A stretch of 64,000 bases of DNA from Parabacteroides goldsteinii (GTDB lineage Bacteria > Bacteroidota > Bacteroidia > Bacteroidales > Tannerellaceae), in the NCBI RefSeq assembly GCF_015550595.1, contig NZ_JADNBB010000001.1:1-64000 (forward strand), written 5' to 3'. Numbering within the stretch: position 1 is the stretch's first letter; the number at the start of each line of letters is the position of its first letter. The notes under the pieces are model-generated. The model did not search any database and had not been told where the DNA came from. It saw nothing but the letters and a program-made list of their open reading frames with translations. Position numbers and translations under genes: made by a program. Of this stretch, positions 8,837 to 18,600 are shown in pieces.

Positions 8837-10084
8837 TCACCTGTCATTAAATTCTTTTACCGCATCAAACATGGCGATAATATTCTCCGGCGGAACATCC
8901 GGAAGTATATTATGTACAGTATTAAAGACAAAGCCACCACCGGACGACATGATCTCCAAACGCTCCAACACCTGTTCACGCACCTGATCCGGTGTACCGT
9001 TATTCAACGTACCGACGGTTTCTACACCACCACCCCAGAAAGTACAATCCTGTCCGAATTCTTTTTTCAGGAATTCAGGGGACATATCCACAGCATTGGT
9101 TTGTACCGGGTTGAATACTTCAATCCCTGCCTCGATCATATGGGGCATCAATGAAGAGATAGAGCCACAGGAATGGATAAAAGTGTGCATCTGACTATGT
9201 GATTTGACATAATCACATAACTGCTTATGACGAGGTTTGAAAAGGGTCTTGTAAGTATCCGGATCCATGAACGGCCCGGTCGTCATTCCAAGGTCATCCC
9301 CGAAACGGATAATGTCTACAACGTCGCCGACCGAAGTACAGACCTTTTCCAGTGTTGCCAGGTGGCGTTCCAGTAATTCATCCAATACACGCTCCACCTG
9401 GTCCGGATCACAAAGCAGGTCCATCAGGAAATTATCCATCCGGCGCAGGAAAGTACCCCATTCAAAAAGGTTACAACCACAGACGATCATCAATGCCTTA
9501 TCCGTTGTTTCCCGCAAATGCAGGGCATTTGTTCTCAACTGCTCCCAGAAACCATCATCGGCAGCATGATCCCAGGGACTGTGCACGTAACGCGACCAAA
9601 GGACACGTCCCATCTCGTCATCCAGATTATCATAGCTGTCGGGATAGCCATCCACATAAGGAAAATAAGACTGGTCAAAGAAAGTGGCACCCTTCGGCAT
9701 CATTGCCAATACCCGCTTTCCGTCCGTATCATAGCAGTGATAAGAGCCATTCGGTTGTTCTATCGGGTGGAACCAGGCAGGATATAAAGCCTTATCTCCG
9801 TTTGCCAATATTGTTTCGTGCCAGTCGGAAGGTTGTAAATTAAACGTCCGGCCAATATCGAGGACATCGATACCGAACTGATCGATCAACGACATATCCG
9901 GTTGCGCCAGTTGCTGCACGACGTCGTATATTTGCACCGGCAAATCGGTTCGTCCTAAATGTTTCAGCAAATTGGAATAGGCAATTGCCGAGATACCCGA
10001 ACTGGGAGTTGCTCCCATATCGACCGGAACACGGTCGGGCTCTTTATGAGCTATAGCTGATAAAACACGTTCTCTTGAAGTCAT
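8837..10084 (-). CDS. uroporphyrinogen-decarboxylase-fold methyltransferase, probable substrate:corrinoid enzyme
   Basis: 415 residues, beginning TSRERVLSAIAHKEPDRVPVD, the signature of the UroD-like superfamily that includes MtaA, CmuA and O-demethylase methyltransferases. The metal-site motif H304-S-C306 is present, but the position of the third ligand has H391 (NTVHNILPDVPP) where the second UroD-fold protein of this operon has a cysteine. True haem-pathway HemE is unlikely given this motif and the operon: a corrinoid protein, a second UroD-fold methyltransferase and an activation protein. By elimination I infer it moves a methyl group from an unknown substrate to the corrinoid. It is the last gene of the operon, 44 bases after the symporter gene. 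Confidence 0.75.
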   Translation of the reverse strand: MTSRERVLSAIAHKEPDRVPVDMGATPSSGISAIAYSNLLKHLGRTDLPVQIYDVVQQLAQPDMSLIDQFGIDVLDIGRTFNLQPSDWHETILANGDKALYPAWFHPIEQPNGSYHCYDTDGKRVLAMMPKGATFFDQSYFPYVDGYPDSYDNLDDEMGRVLWSRYVHSPWDHAADDGFWEQLRTNALHLRETTDKALMIVCGCNLFEWGTFLRRMDNFLMDLLCDPDQVERVLDELLERHLATLEKVCTSVGDVVDIIRFGDDLGMTTGPFMDPDTYKTLFKPRHKQLCDYVKSHSQMHTFIHSCGSISSLMPHMIEAGIEVFNPVQTNAVDMSPEFLKKEFGQDCTFWGGGVETVGTLNNGTPDQVREQVLERLEIMSSGGGFVFNTVHNILPDVPPENIIAMFDAVKEFNDR

Positions 10085-10089
10085 TATTT

Positions 10090-10126
10090 TTCATTTTTCA
10101 ATTTTCAATTCTCAATTTTCAATTTC
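10090..10126. repeat. short TTTTCAATT-type direct repeats
   Basis: The spacer between the symporter and the last methyltransferase gene is built of four or five imperfect copies of a TTTTCAATT/TTCTCAATT word. Such low-complexity ATTGAAAA runs are common in Bacteroidales intergenic DNA. No function is claimed. Confidence 0.6.
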
Positions 10127-10128
10127 CA

Positions 10129-11157
10129 TCACTCTCCCCCACTCATTCCAATAATGAAAGAAGCGGTAACCAATACAGCCAGACCGGCATACATCCAGGC
10201 TTTCGTCTTTGTATCCGTAGCTTTCCATTCCCCCCGATATAATCCCCAAAGGGTAGCAAAGACAATGGTCAACGACATCAATATGCCCCAGGCCGTAAAC
10301 GAGAACTCTCCCATCCGGCTTTTTCCCATACCATAAAAGATAAAGTTGACAAACCAGAGAAAGCCGGCCAAACCACAATAGAGATAATTGCTTGAAACTG
10401 TAATATCCTTAGTCTTTACAAAAGCTTTCAGGTTGTTATTCTTTTTCGACAGGAACAGACACCAAAGTGCAGTAGCCAGAAAAGAGCCGCCGAACAATAC
10501 GAAAAAGACTGGCAATGTCTGGAATAACGGATCGATACCCGAAGCGACCAAGGCTAACGAAATGCCGGCTCCCTGTTCTATACCCAAAGCTTGCGATGCT
10601 CCGGTTATGCCGACAAAGAAAACCAGTACCAGCCCTTTCCCGAAATTAAGTTCCGGATTCGCTTCCGGTCCGGCACCGTTATCTTTCCGGTAACCGGCAT
10701 ATCCACTCAGAGCTATACCGACTGCGGCAATCAACAGACCTACAATCAACATAGTTCCTCCGGATTGTTGCAAAAGAATACTCAACCGCCCGTCGATAGC
10801 CGGAGGAATGATCGTCCCCAGTATCATCATCAATCCCAGAGAAAGCGAAAAACCTAACGAGAGTCCCAGATAACGCAGGGAAAGTCCGAAAGTCAGATTA
10901 CAAATGCCATAGATAATCCCCAGTAAAAAGATCCATCCCAATGTCTGTACCGGGACATCGGACAGCACATTCATAAAGCCAGGACAAAAAACATAACATG
11001 CCACCACAGGCACGATCACATAAGCAAACAAACTATATATCAGCCAATAGTTTTCCCAGGCCCAGTTACGGGTCTTTCCGAAAGGAATCGAAAAACTACC
11101 TGACGAGAAAGCTCCGATAGCTATCAGCCCGATTCCAAATAATAATTCAAATGTCAT
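10129..11157 (-). CDS. rhaT: RhaT-family sugar:proton symporter (L-rhamnose type)
   Basis: 342 residues with about ten membrane helices, the same length as E. coli RhaT (344). Shared blocks include the N-terminal GKTRNWAWENYWLIYSLFAYVIVPV region, YGICNLTFGLSLRYLGLSLGFSLSLGL near residues 85-111, GKGLVLVFFVGITGASQALG near 173, and the C-terminal GLAGFLWFVNFIFYGMGKSRMG. RhaT brings L-rhamnose across the inner membrane with a proton. No rhamnose isomerase, kinase or aldolase gene is nearby; the neighbours are a rhamnose mutarotase and corrinoid methyl-transfer proteins. The true substrate may therefore be a modified deoxysugar. The gene starts 5 bases after the activation-protein gene, so the two are translated from one message. 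Confidence 0.8.
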   Translation of the reverse strand: MTFELLFGIGLIAIGAFSSGSFSIPFGKTRNWAWENYWLIYSLFAYVIVPVVACYVFCPGFMNVLSDVPVQTLGWIFLLGIIYGICNLTFGLSLRYLGLSLGFSLSLGLMMILGTIIPPAIDGRLSILLQQSGGTMLIVGLLIAAVGIALSGYAGYRKDNGAGPEANPELNFGKGLVLVFFVGITGASQALGIEQGAGISLALVASGIDPLFQTLPVFFVLFGGSFLATALWCLFLSKKNNNLKAFVKTKDITVSSNYLYCGLAGFLWFVNFIFYGMGKSRMGEFSFTAWGILMSLTIVFATLWGLYRGEWKATDTKTKAWMYAGLAVLVTASFIIGMSGGE

Positions 11158-11162
11158 AACTC

Positions 11163-11864
11163 TTATTGGTTTTTTCTTCTAATATTCCGATACGCACAAG
11201 AGGTACTGTTGCAAATGTCACAGCCATAAGGTCGCTTTCTGACCTCATCCCCTATTCCTATAATTCCGCTAACCGATTTAATCGGTTGCATCAGACAAGA
11301 TTCATTGATCGTGATCCCCGTCGGATGATCGCCGATATAAGCGAACAGATCACGCTGCCCGGAGAGTGCCCATTCGCAATAACCGGGACTATAACGGTTC
11401 GTGATCTTCTTTCCCTGTTCCATCATCGCATTCTCCAAATGCAGCTGTACCTTATCCATCGCATTCTCAACGGTCGCCGAGCCAATCGACTCGACTACAA
11501 ATGCTTCCAAAAAATCGCCATTCTGTTGATAAACATGCGACAATTCGGTAAAAGTTTTCCCCGCCGTACAAAGAAATAAAGCGATCCGACCGGCTCCTTT
11601 CATATAACCGCTAATCTTACGTCCCGTATGCAAGCGACCTGAAGAACAAGTGACTATTCCTTCTTTTATATTTACTTCCGGACAATCCAGTATACGATAT
11701 CCGCCGATGATCTCTTTCGAATCTTTCAATTCGTCAAAGGTCCTCTCTACAATCTCCGCAACGAGAACATAGCTCTCCGAATCGGGAATCTGGAGGTACT
11801 CCATCAATACCGGTATTTCCGGACGAACCTCCTCAAACGAAAATGTATATGACTGGAACATCAT
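11163..11864 (-). CDS. MetH activation-domain protein (corrinoid reactivation)
   Basis: 233 residues, a free-standing version of the C-terminal SAM-binding activation domain of cobalamin-dependent methionine synthase. The SAM-site motif RYSPGYCEW is at residues 157-165 and the region NESCLMQPIKSVSGIIGIG at 187-205 matches the domain. In MetH this domain re-methylates the corrinoid after it is oxidised to Co(II). Here it would serve the operon's corrinoid protein; I saw no RamA-type iron-sulphur reactivase in the window. A distinctive tail, C215-x2-C218-x4-C223, could hold a metal or iron-sulphur centre and is not part of the E. coli domain. The start overlaps the stop of the upstream methyltransferase gene by four bases (ATGA), a sign of coupled translation. 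Confidence 0.8.
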   Translation of the reverse strand: MMFQSYTFSFEEVRPEIPVLMEYLQIPDSESYVLVAEIVERTFDELKDSKEIIGGYRILDCPEVNIKEGIVTCSSGRLHTGRKISGYMKGAGRIALFLCTAGKTFTELSHVYQQNGDFLEAFVVESIGSATVENAMDKVQLHLENAMMEQGKKITNRYSPGYCEWALSGQRDLFAYIGDHPTGITINESCLMQPIKSVSGIIGIGDEVRKRPYGCDICNSTSCAYRNIRRKNQ

Positions 11865-12859
11865 TTTCCCGCATTAAAATCAGCTATTGCCTGATAGAAC
11901 GCTTTGATATTTGCATCCGGAACCAAAGGCGGCATATCACAGCCGGAAGAGATAACAAAGTTTTTATACTGCAATGTTTTTGACAGAAGATCGGCTGTGG
12001 CCCGGTACACCTCTTCTGATGTAGCTTGTTTCAGGATGCCGACAGGGTCGATGTTTCCCATCACAATAAGGTCTGACGGACATTGTTCCAATGTCTCAAC
12101 CATATCCACAGCATTTCCGAAATGTAGAGCTGCAGCGCCGGAATCGATCATAGCTTGGGTACATTGTCCTTTATTTCCGCAGTTATGTAAGATCACGGTA
12201 AAGTCTTCATCCTGTACCGCCTCCACTATCTGCCGGACATAAACGGTCGAATATTCCTGACAGTCCTCATTGGAAAGTAACCCGGCAGCCGGTTCAGCCA
12301 TGATCACACCTGTTGCACCGATCGCTTTCAGCTCCCGACAATAAGCAGTAATATAAGCTGTACATTTATCCAATAATGTTTTAATCACATCCGGCTCGAT
12401 ATAAATTCCGACCATGATCTCGGACATATCGTAGAGTCTTCCCGCTAATGAGAAAGGACCGATACAACCGGACAGGACAGGTTTGTCCTTTATGTTTTCA
12501 ACAGCCAGGCGGTTTGCTTTCAGATATTCCGGCATCCGGCCGGCAGATAAAGAAGGAACCTGCAGATTGTTCACGGTTTCTTCATCATATACCAGTCGGC
12601 CTGTAACACTGGGCACTTCATGTTCCGGCATATTGATTGTACAACCAAAAGCCTCTGCCTCAACAGTCAAATCCATTATGACGGTACAAGCCGTTGTATG
12701 GTAAGTTTCCGTCACATTCCTGATTGCCTGATAGTGTACATTTCCGTCCGTAACGGCATCGATCACCTTTTTCCCGATCGCTTCAATACCGGGATGAGTC
12801 ATAATAGGGATAGCGATCCGCTTGTCACTGTCTTGTAATTGTTTGATAAACTTATTCAT
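11861..12859 (-). CDS. MtaA/MtbA-like methyltransferase of the UroD fold
   Basis: 332 residues. Contains the zinc motif H225-N-C227 with a third ligand C307 (SSGCDMPP), the H-x-C-xn-C pattern of MtaA/MtbA-type methylcorrinoid methyltransferases. Those enzymes carry the methyl group from a corrinoid protein to an acceptor thiol such as coenzyme M; as this is not a methanogen, the acceptor may be tetrahydrofolate, homocysteine or another thiol. It lies between the corrinoid protein gene (6 bases upstream) and the activation protein gene (4-base overlap), so the three should be made together. Which of the two UroD-fold proteins gives and which takes the methyl group is inferred from the complete zinc motif here. 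Confidence 0.75.
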   Translation of the reverse strand: MNKFIKQLQDSDKRIAIPIMTHPGIEAIGKKVIDAVTDGNVHYQAIRNVTETYHTTACTVIMDLTVEAEAFGCTINMPEHEVPSVTGRLVYDEETVNNLQVPSLSAGRMPEYLKANRLAVENIKDKPVLSGCIGPFSLAGRLYDMSEIMVGIYIEPDVIKTLLDKCTAYITAYCRELKAIGATGVIMAEPAAGLLSNEDCQEYSTVYVRQIVEAVQDEDFTVILHNCGNKGQCTQAMIDSGAAALHFGNAVDMVETLEQCPSDLIVMGNIDPVGILKQATSEEVYRATADLLSKTLQYKNFVISSGCDMPPLVPDANIKAFYQAIADFNAGK

Positions 12860-12865
12860 ACGCTA

Positions 12866-13540
12866 TCAGGCTACGATTGAATCCAACCAGTTAATATTAT
12901 CCTGCGGATCACGGGCATAAGCATCCGCTCCGATCTTTTGTGCAAACTCCGCATTCAACGGAGCTCCGCCGACGACAACTTTAGTATTGGGATATTTTGC
13001 CCGGATAGAGGCGATCATCGGTTGCATATTACTCATGGTTGTAGTCAGCAAGGCAGACATACCGCAAACGGCTCCCGGATGTTCATCCAATGCCTGGATA
13101 TACTTCTCGGCCGGCACATCCGTCCCCAGGTCGATCACTTCCCAGCCGGAACCTTCCACCATCATACCCGTCAGGTTCTTGCCGATATCGTGCAAATCAC
13201 CCATAACGGTACCGATAACAAATACTCCTTTCCGTTTGATCTCACCATTCTGAAAATAGGGTTTCAGATGTTTCATAGCACTGTTCATCGCTTTAGCCGA
13301 CAACAACATTTGCGGTACGAATATCTTTCCTTCCGTAAACTTATTGCCGACCCGGTTCATTGCCGGAATCAGGGCTTCATTCAGTATTGATTGAGGAGAT
13401 AAGCCGCTCTCCAAAGCCTCGCGGGTCAGTTCATCTGCACCGGGCAAGCCTTTCATTGCCGGCGGATAGGGCGATGCCAGATTGATCTTGCCGAATTCCA
13501 CGCATTCGCCAAGTTTACTAATAATGTCATTCATGTTCAA
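12866..13540 (-). CDS. corrinoid (B12-binding) methyl-carrier protein, MtaC/MtbC type
   Basis: 224 residues. The first 90 form the helical cap typical of methionine-synthase-like corrinoid proteins; the rest is the Rossmann-type B12 domain. The DxHxxG motif is D115-L-H117-D-I-G120, with H117 as the expected lower cobalt ligand, followed by S162-A-L and G191-G192, all at normal spacing. The protein should shuttle a methyl group between the two UroD-fold enzymes encoded downstream. Length and motifs are complete. It is the second gene of the operon, 40 bases after the rhamnose mutarotase gene. Confidence 0.9.
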   Translation of the reverse strand: MNMNDIISKLGECVEFGKINLASPYPPAMKGLPGADELTREALESGLSPQSILNEALIPAMNRVGNKFTEGKIFVPQMLLSAKAMNSAMKHLKPYFQNGEIKRKGVFVIGTVMGDLHDIGKNLTGMMVEGSGWEVIDLGTDVPAEKYIQALDEHPGAVCGMSALLTTTMSNMQPMIASIRAKYPNTKVVVGGAPLNAEFAQKIGADAYARDPQDNINWLDSIVA

Positions 13541-13580
13541 TAATATTTAAAGCTTATTCATTTCGAAAGAGGCACTATAT

Positions 13581-13904
13581 TCAGTCCATATGGAAAACTT
13601 CTTCCATAGCCGCCCACCATTCTCCGGGCCTACGGTTCTCTAAGGCTTGCTGACAGGGATCGGTCAGTTTCCACCATTCCTGCGTAATGGGATCGGCAGC
13701 CATTCGCTGCATATCTTTTTCGTAATCATCACCGATATACTCATAATAACTATACAACATCCCGTCCCTATAGAAAATCGAATAGTTCCGTATATTGCAC
13801 TCTTTTATCATCGTTAAAACATCCGGCCATACGGCAGCATGTAACTTTTTATATTCTTCCAGCTTTTCCGGTTTTACACCGATAACACTCCCGTAACGTT
13901 TCAT
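13581..13904 (-). CDS. rhaM: L-rhamnose mutarotase
   Basis: 107 residues. The enzyme interconverts the alpha and beta anomers of L-rhamnose. H22 in KLHAAVWP lines up with the catalytic H22 of E. coli RhaM (104 residues), and the C-terminal GEWWAAMEEVFHMD is the family's end block. The start was set at the ATG at 13904 (MKRYG), which matches family length; the longer frame from 14000 would add 32 residues with no similarity. A TAnnTTTG promoter box lies 30 bases upstream, making this the first gene of the operon that runs to 8837. In this context it may act on a methylated or otherwise modified 6-deoxyhexose. Confidence 0.85.
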   Translation of the reverse strand: MKRYGSVIGVKPEKLEEYKKLHAAVWPDVLTMIKECNIRNYSIFYRDGMLYSYYEYIGDDYEKDMQRMAADPITQEWWKLTDPCQQALENRRPGEWWAAMEEVFHMD

Positions 13905-13933
13905 ACTTCTTATGTATATTAGATTAAGTATCA

Positions 13934-13941
13934 CAAAGATA
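13934..13941 (-). promoter_or_regulatory. Bacteroidales promoter -7 box for the rhaM/corrinoid operon
   Basis: Minus strand TATCTTTG, a perfect TAnnTTTG, 30 bases before the rhaM ATG. The leader from a start point near 13927 would be only about 23 bases, too short for a cobalamin riboswitch. Confidence 0.6.
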
Positions 13942-13999
13942 TTGGATCCAAAACAACAGGAGTTTTCAATATTCGTGGTTATTTTGACTGTTTCCGACA

Positions 14000-14021
14000 T
14001 TTACCGGCCTGAAACGGTAAA
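14000..14021. promoter_or_regulatory. inverted repeat upstream of the rhaM operon promoter
   Basis: TTTACCG (14000-14006) and CGGTAAA (14015-14021) form a perfect 7-base dyad about 60 bases upstream of the rhaM operon -7 box, which fits an operator for a sugar-responsive regulator. It could equally be a minor hairpin following the susD terminator. Confidence 0.3.
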
Positions 14022-14026
14022 ACGCA

Positions 14027-14063
14027 AAAAGCCCCTGGCAAAAGTGAACTGCCAAGGGCTTTT
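14027..14063 (-). terminator. intrinsic terminator after susD (14079-15626)
   Basis: AAAAGCCCCTGGCA (14027-14040) pairs with TGCCAAGGGCTTTT (14050-14063) with one mismatch, followed on the minus strand by a T run. It closes the sigma/FecR/SusC/SusD locus. Confidence 0.8.
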
Positions 14064-14078
14064 ATTATCTATGAATAA

Positions 14079-15626
14079 TCAATATCCAGGATTCTGTACC
14101 AATGATCCTTTGGCCAGATCGATTTCAGTTAAAGGAATTGCCCATAAGTAATTCTTGTTCGGATCGAACTTGCGTTGTTCTACCAATACCTTTTTCCCGT
14201 CGAAAGTCATACCGTAAGCAGGTTTATTCACACAAGCTTCGGTTGTCTTCCAACTACGGGTTTCAAACAAATGGATTCCTTCAAAGGTAAATTCCACACG
14301 ACGCTCACGTCTAATGGCATCACGCATTTGATCCTTCGTCAGATTAGCCGGTAAAGGAGGAAGTTCCACACTTGGACGCTGACGGATCTTGTTCACAGCA
14401 TCATATACGGAAGCATCCGGCCCATTTAATTCGTTCTGGGCTTCTGCGTAGATCAGTAATATTTCAGCATAGCGGAACAGGATATAATTAGTCCAGCCGG
14501 GATATTCGTTTCCTACATTTTTCGGATTAATATATTTACGCATGGTATAGCCGGTACGGGTGGCATTCCCATTCCCCATTGTTCCTTCCGTGCTGTATAT
14601 CTGCCCTCCGAATTCACAGCCATGCCACAGGATTGAATAAGCCAGGCGGGGATCACGATTCTCAAAAGGCCTATCCGGATTATATAACTTCGAGTCCTGA
14701 ATAGATTTTCCATCCATACATTCATAGGAATCGATAAGATCCTGTGTCGGCGACAAGGCTTCCCAACCGCCCATCATCAACGGAGAGAAGAATTGATCGA
14801 TCCAGCTGCCTGTGTAATCATAATCCAGTGCATTCTCCATGTACTGATGATCGAATATCACTTCACTGTTATTTTCATGTTCAGCAGAGAACAGATCCCC
14901 ATAATTACCATACAGACTATAAACCCCCAAGTTCATTACCTCCTTTGCCGCACTGGCTGCCATATCATATTTCTTCATCAGGTAACTGATATGGGCTTTC
15001 AAAGCCAAAGCAGCCCCCTTATTGGCACGCCCCAATTCCGTGTTATCGGAACGGGTTAACGGTAATTTTTGTGCTGCCTTATCGCATTCCTCTACAATAA
15101 ACTTATAGACTTCTTCTTCCGTATTGCGCGAAGGGATTGTTTCATTCAACTCCAAAGCACGAGTCAGAATAGGAATACCACCGTAAAACTTTAGCAAAGT
15201 GGCATGGAAATAAGCCCGTAAGAATTCAATCTCACCAATCAGGACCGTTTTCTCATCTTCTCCCATATCTACCTTGGCTATATTATCCAGGAAGATATTA
15301 CAGCGACGGATTCCACGGTAAGCATCCTGCCAGACCTGCTTGAAGTGAGGATTCGAAGCCGTGGCGGTACAAGACGATATATCACCCTGCTCCGCATGAA
15401 TATGAACGGGCACAGCATTATCCGTATAACAATCGAGCATAACCATATGGTTACCCGATTGAACCAGGTAACGATAAGTGGCTGCGGAATACTTCACAGC
15501 ATCTTCTTTCACCATCCAGAAAGATTCGTCAGAAAGCTGGTCTGTTGGGATCTTGTCTAAAAAACCGTCGTTACAACCGGTTCCGGACAACAAAATAAGT
15601 GAGATAAATAAATATTTCAGTTTCAT
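14079..15626 (-). CDS. SusD/RagB surface glycan-binding lipoprotein
   Basis: 515 residues with a lipoprotein signal ending LILLSGTGC (C18) and the SusD start NDGFLDKIPTDQLSDESFW. The C-terminal RYAEILLIYAEAQNELNG and IRRERRVEFTFEGIHLFETRSW blocks are family signatures. It caps the SusC channel encoded 17 bases upstream and binds glycan at the cell surface. No enzyme follows; a terminator comes directly after. The glycan cannot be predicted from the sequence. Confidence 0.92.
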   Translation of the reverse strand: MKLKYLFISLILLSGTGCNDGFLDKIPTDQLSDESFWMVKEDAVKYSAATYRYLVQSGNHMVMLDCYTDNAVPVHIHAEQGDISSCTATASNPHFKQVWQDAYRGIRRCNIFLDNIAKVDMGEDEKTVLIGEIEFLRAYFHATLLKFYGGIPILTRALELNETIPSRNTEEEVYKFIVEECDKAAQKLPLTRSDNTELGRANKGAALALKAHISYLMKKYDMAASAAKEVMNLGVYSLYGNYGDLFSAEHENNSEVIFDHQYMENALDYDYTGSWIDQFFSPLMMGGWEALSPTQDLIDSYECMDGKSIQDSKLYNPDRPFENRDPRLAYSILWHGCEFGGQIYSTEGTMGNGNATRTGYTMRKYINPKNVGNEYPGWTNYILFRYAEILLIYAEAQNELNGPDASVYDAVNKIRQRPSVELPPLPANLTKDQMRDAIRRERRVEFTFEGIHLFETRSWKTTEACVNKPAYGMTFDGKKVLVEQRKFDPNKNYLWAIPLTEIDLAKGSLVQNPGY

Positions 15627-15643
15627 AATTCGTCTACAGTTTA

Positions 15644-18600
15644 TTAAAATGAAAGGTTAACACCAAATGAATAATTTCTTGTCAGCGGATAATAGCTGCT
15701 AGCCACAGATAAGTCTTTCATATTGTAAGCCGATTCCGGGTCAACACCGTCAAATCCGGTAATAGTGAACAGGTTGTCTACACTAAAGTACACTCTCAGG
15801 CGAGTAATACCCGAATCTGCCAGCACCCGTTTAGGTAATGAATAACCAATCTGCATATTTCTCATCTTCAGATAAGAGGCATTCTGCATCCAGAAAGTAG
15901 AAGTCATCCAGTTCTTTTTAGAATCTTTCATAGACAAACGGGGATACGTAGCATCCAGGTTATCCGGTGTCCAGCGATCCAAATGGTATTCGGTTACTTT
16001 TCCTCCATTATAGAATGCTTTGTTGATCTCATCCTTCACAATTGCATTGACCATTCCGGCTCCTTGCAACAAGGCTGAAAAGTCAAAGTTCTTATATTCG
16101 AACCCCAAACGAAGTCCGTAGTTTATTTTAGGAAAATAAGTACCCAGCGACTGACGGTCGTTTTCATCGATCTTCTTATCATTATTCAAATCTTTATATT
16201 TTAGGTCACCCGGCTTAGCACCCCAGATTTGTGTCGGATGCCCATCGATCTCCGCCTGGTCTTTAAAGATTCCTTCACAAACATACCCATAGATATTATT
16301 GATCGGATCGCCTACAGAACGTCCGGGAGTATCACCTCCGCTCAGGTCAGTAATTTCATTATGCACATAACTGAAGTTGAATGTTGCATAATATTTGAAA
16401 TCATTGATCTGGTTGTTATGGCTGATCTGCATTTCCATACCTGTATTACGAACCTTACCGGCATTCTGCATCGGGGGCTTCACACCTACGATCTCAGGGA
16501 TAGGCAACTCCAGCAGGATATCTTTTGTATTCTTTACAAAGAAGTCGCCGGTAAAACTCAACTTGCCGCCGAAAGCATCCGCATCGACACCAATATCTAT
16601 CTGGTCTGTCTTTTCCCAGGTAATGATCGAGTTGGCCATTTTTTCATTGATAGAAATACCGGGATACAACATATTACCGAAGTTGTAGTTCTGACCGAAC
16701 ATATAGGTATTATAGAAGGCATAATCGCCAATCTCCTGATTACCCAGTTGCCCCCAGGAAGCACGCAACTTCAGGTTATCGACCCAGGAAGCCGTAAAGA
16801 AACTTTCTTCAGACACACGCCATCCGGCAGAAAAAGAAGGGAATGCTCCGAAACGGTTATCTTTCGGAAAGCGTGAAGTACCGTCATATCTGATATTCGC
16901 CTCCAACAGGTAGCGGTTGTCAAACGTATAGTTCACACGGGCAAAGGCTGAACGCAAAGCGTATTCCACCATATTCCCTTCGGTAGCCTGTGTCGTAACG
17001 TCACCGGCATTTACTTCACCCAGGCTGTTATTCAGAGGAAGATCTTTACGGGATGCTCCTAAGATACGATACTGGTTATATAATTGGGAATACCCCAACA
17101 GTCCCTTCAGGTCGTGTTTGCCGAAACTCTTCGCATAATCCAGATACGCCTGAAGATTTACTTCCAGCATCTTGTTGTCCTTGTTTTCTACGGAACTGCG
17201 GGTAGTACGGATAGGATCCGTAGAATCTGCTGTATAGAATTTCATACTTCTGAGGAAAGTATGTTCGTCTTTCAGGTTAAATGTGGATGAAGCATTTCCC
17301 CGCAAAGATAATCCCTCGATGATCTTATAGGTAAAAGAAGCACTTCCCTGGAAGTTATTATTATAGGTACGCGCAAGACCACTTTCCCGGGCTGAAGCTA
17401 CCGAGTTGTGCTCATTCTTAAACAAACCGTAGTTTCCGTTCTGAAACTGAATCGGAGTGACAGGTGTCTCACGAAAAGCATAATACATGATATCAGTCAT
17501 ACCGGTTGCAGGAGATGCCATACGGCTACGATAGGCCGAAAGGTTTAAAGAGATATTCAGCCGGTCGTTGATCTTGGCATCGAGATTTGAACGGACATTA
17601 AACTTATTATATTCGGTATTGGGTATCAACCCTTCCTTATTATGATAACCAAAGGAAAGGGAATATTTAATGGCCTCAGACCCACCGTTCACACTCAAAT
17701 GGTGATTATGGAATAGTCCGTTTTCGCTAAACAAAGCACCTAACCAGTCGCTATTGGCAAAATGATCCGGATCAGAACCGTCTCTGAATTTCTGAAGGTC
17801 TGTATCGGAATACAGTCCTTCCAATCCGTCATTCTTATAGGCCTCATTCAACAGCACACCATAGTTATATGAATCCAGATATTTCGGTAAGCGGGTTGCT
17901 TCCTGCCAACCTACATATCCATTATAGGAGATGACGGGCTTACCTACAGAACCTCTTTTAGTAGTAATCAACACAACGCCGTTTGCCGCACGCACACCGT
18001 AAATAGAAGCTGCCGCAGCATCTTTCAATACGGAAATATTCTCGATGTCGTTCGGATCGACATTACTCATCGACGACTCCACACCATCAATGATAACCAT
18101 CGCTTCGGAATTACCGAGCGTACCGACACCGCGAACACGCAAAGCAGCTCCGTCGGCTCCCGGCTGTCCGGCATTCTGTACAATGGTCACACCCGAAACG
18201 TTACCCGTCAGCATATTTACCGGATCCGAAGTCGTTCTGTTTTCAAGCACATCTGCTTTCACACTACTTACGGCGCCGGTCAGGTTCACCTTCTTTTGTG
18301 TTCCGTAACCGACAACAACGATCTCATCCAGATTCTGTGTATCGTCCAGAAGAGAGACAGAAATATCATTCCGGTTGTTAACCGGGATTTCCTGTTCCAT
18401 ATAGCCGATATAGGAGATTTGCAGAACTGCATTCCGGGGTACTTCCAACGTAAAACGTCCGTCGAGGTCGGTCACTGTCCCGTTTGTTGTTCCGCGTTCT
18501 ATTACATTCGCTCCGATCACCGGTTCTCCGGTTTTGTCCTTCACAACACCTGTTACTTTTTTCTGTTGCTGCGGGGTCGATGTTTTAGCGGTCTTTAGTG

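Noticed and set aside
8837-10084. True haem-pathway uroporphyrinogen decarboxylase (hemE)
   Set aside because: The H-x-C metal motif and the corrinoid operon context indicate the methyltransferase branch of the fold.
10112-10378. Minus-strand frame of 88 residues overlapping the symporter gene end
   Set aside because: It overlaps the symporter frame on the same strand and has no membrane or domain logic of its own.
13905-14078. Cobalamin riboswitch before the corrinoid operon
   Set aside because: The leader after the promoter box is only about 23 bases; a cobalamin riboswitch needs about 200.
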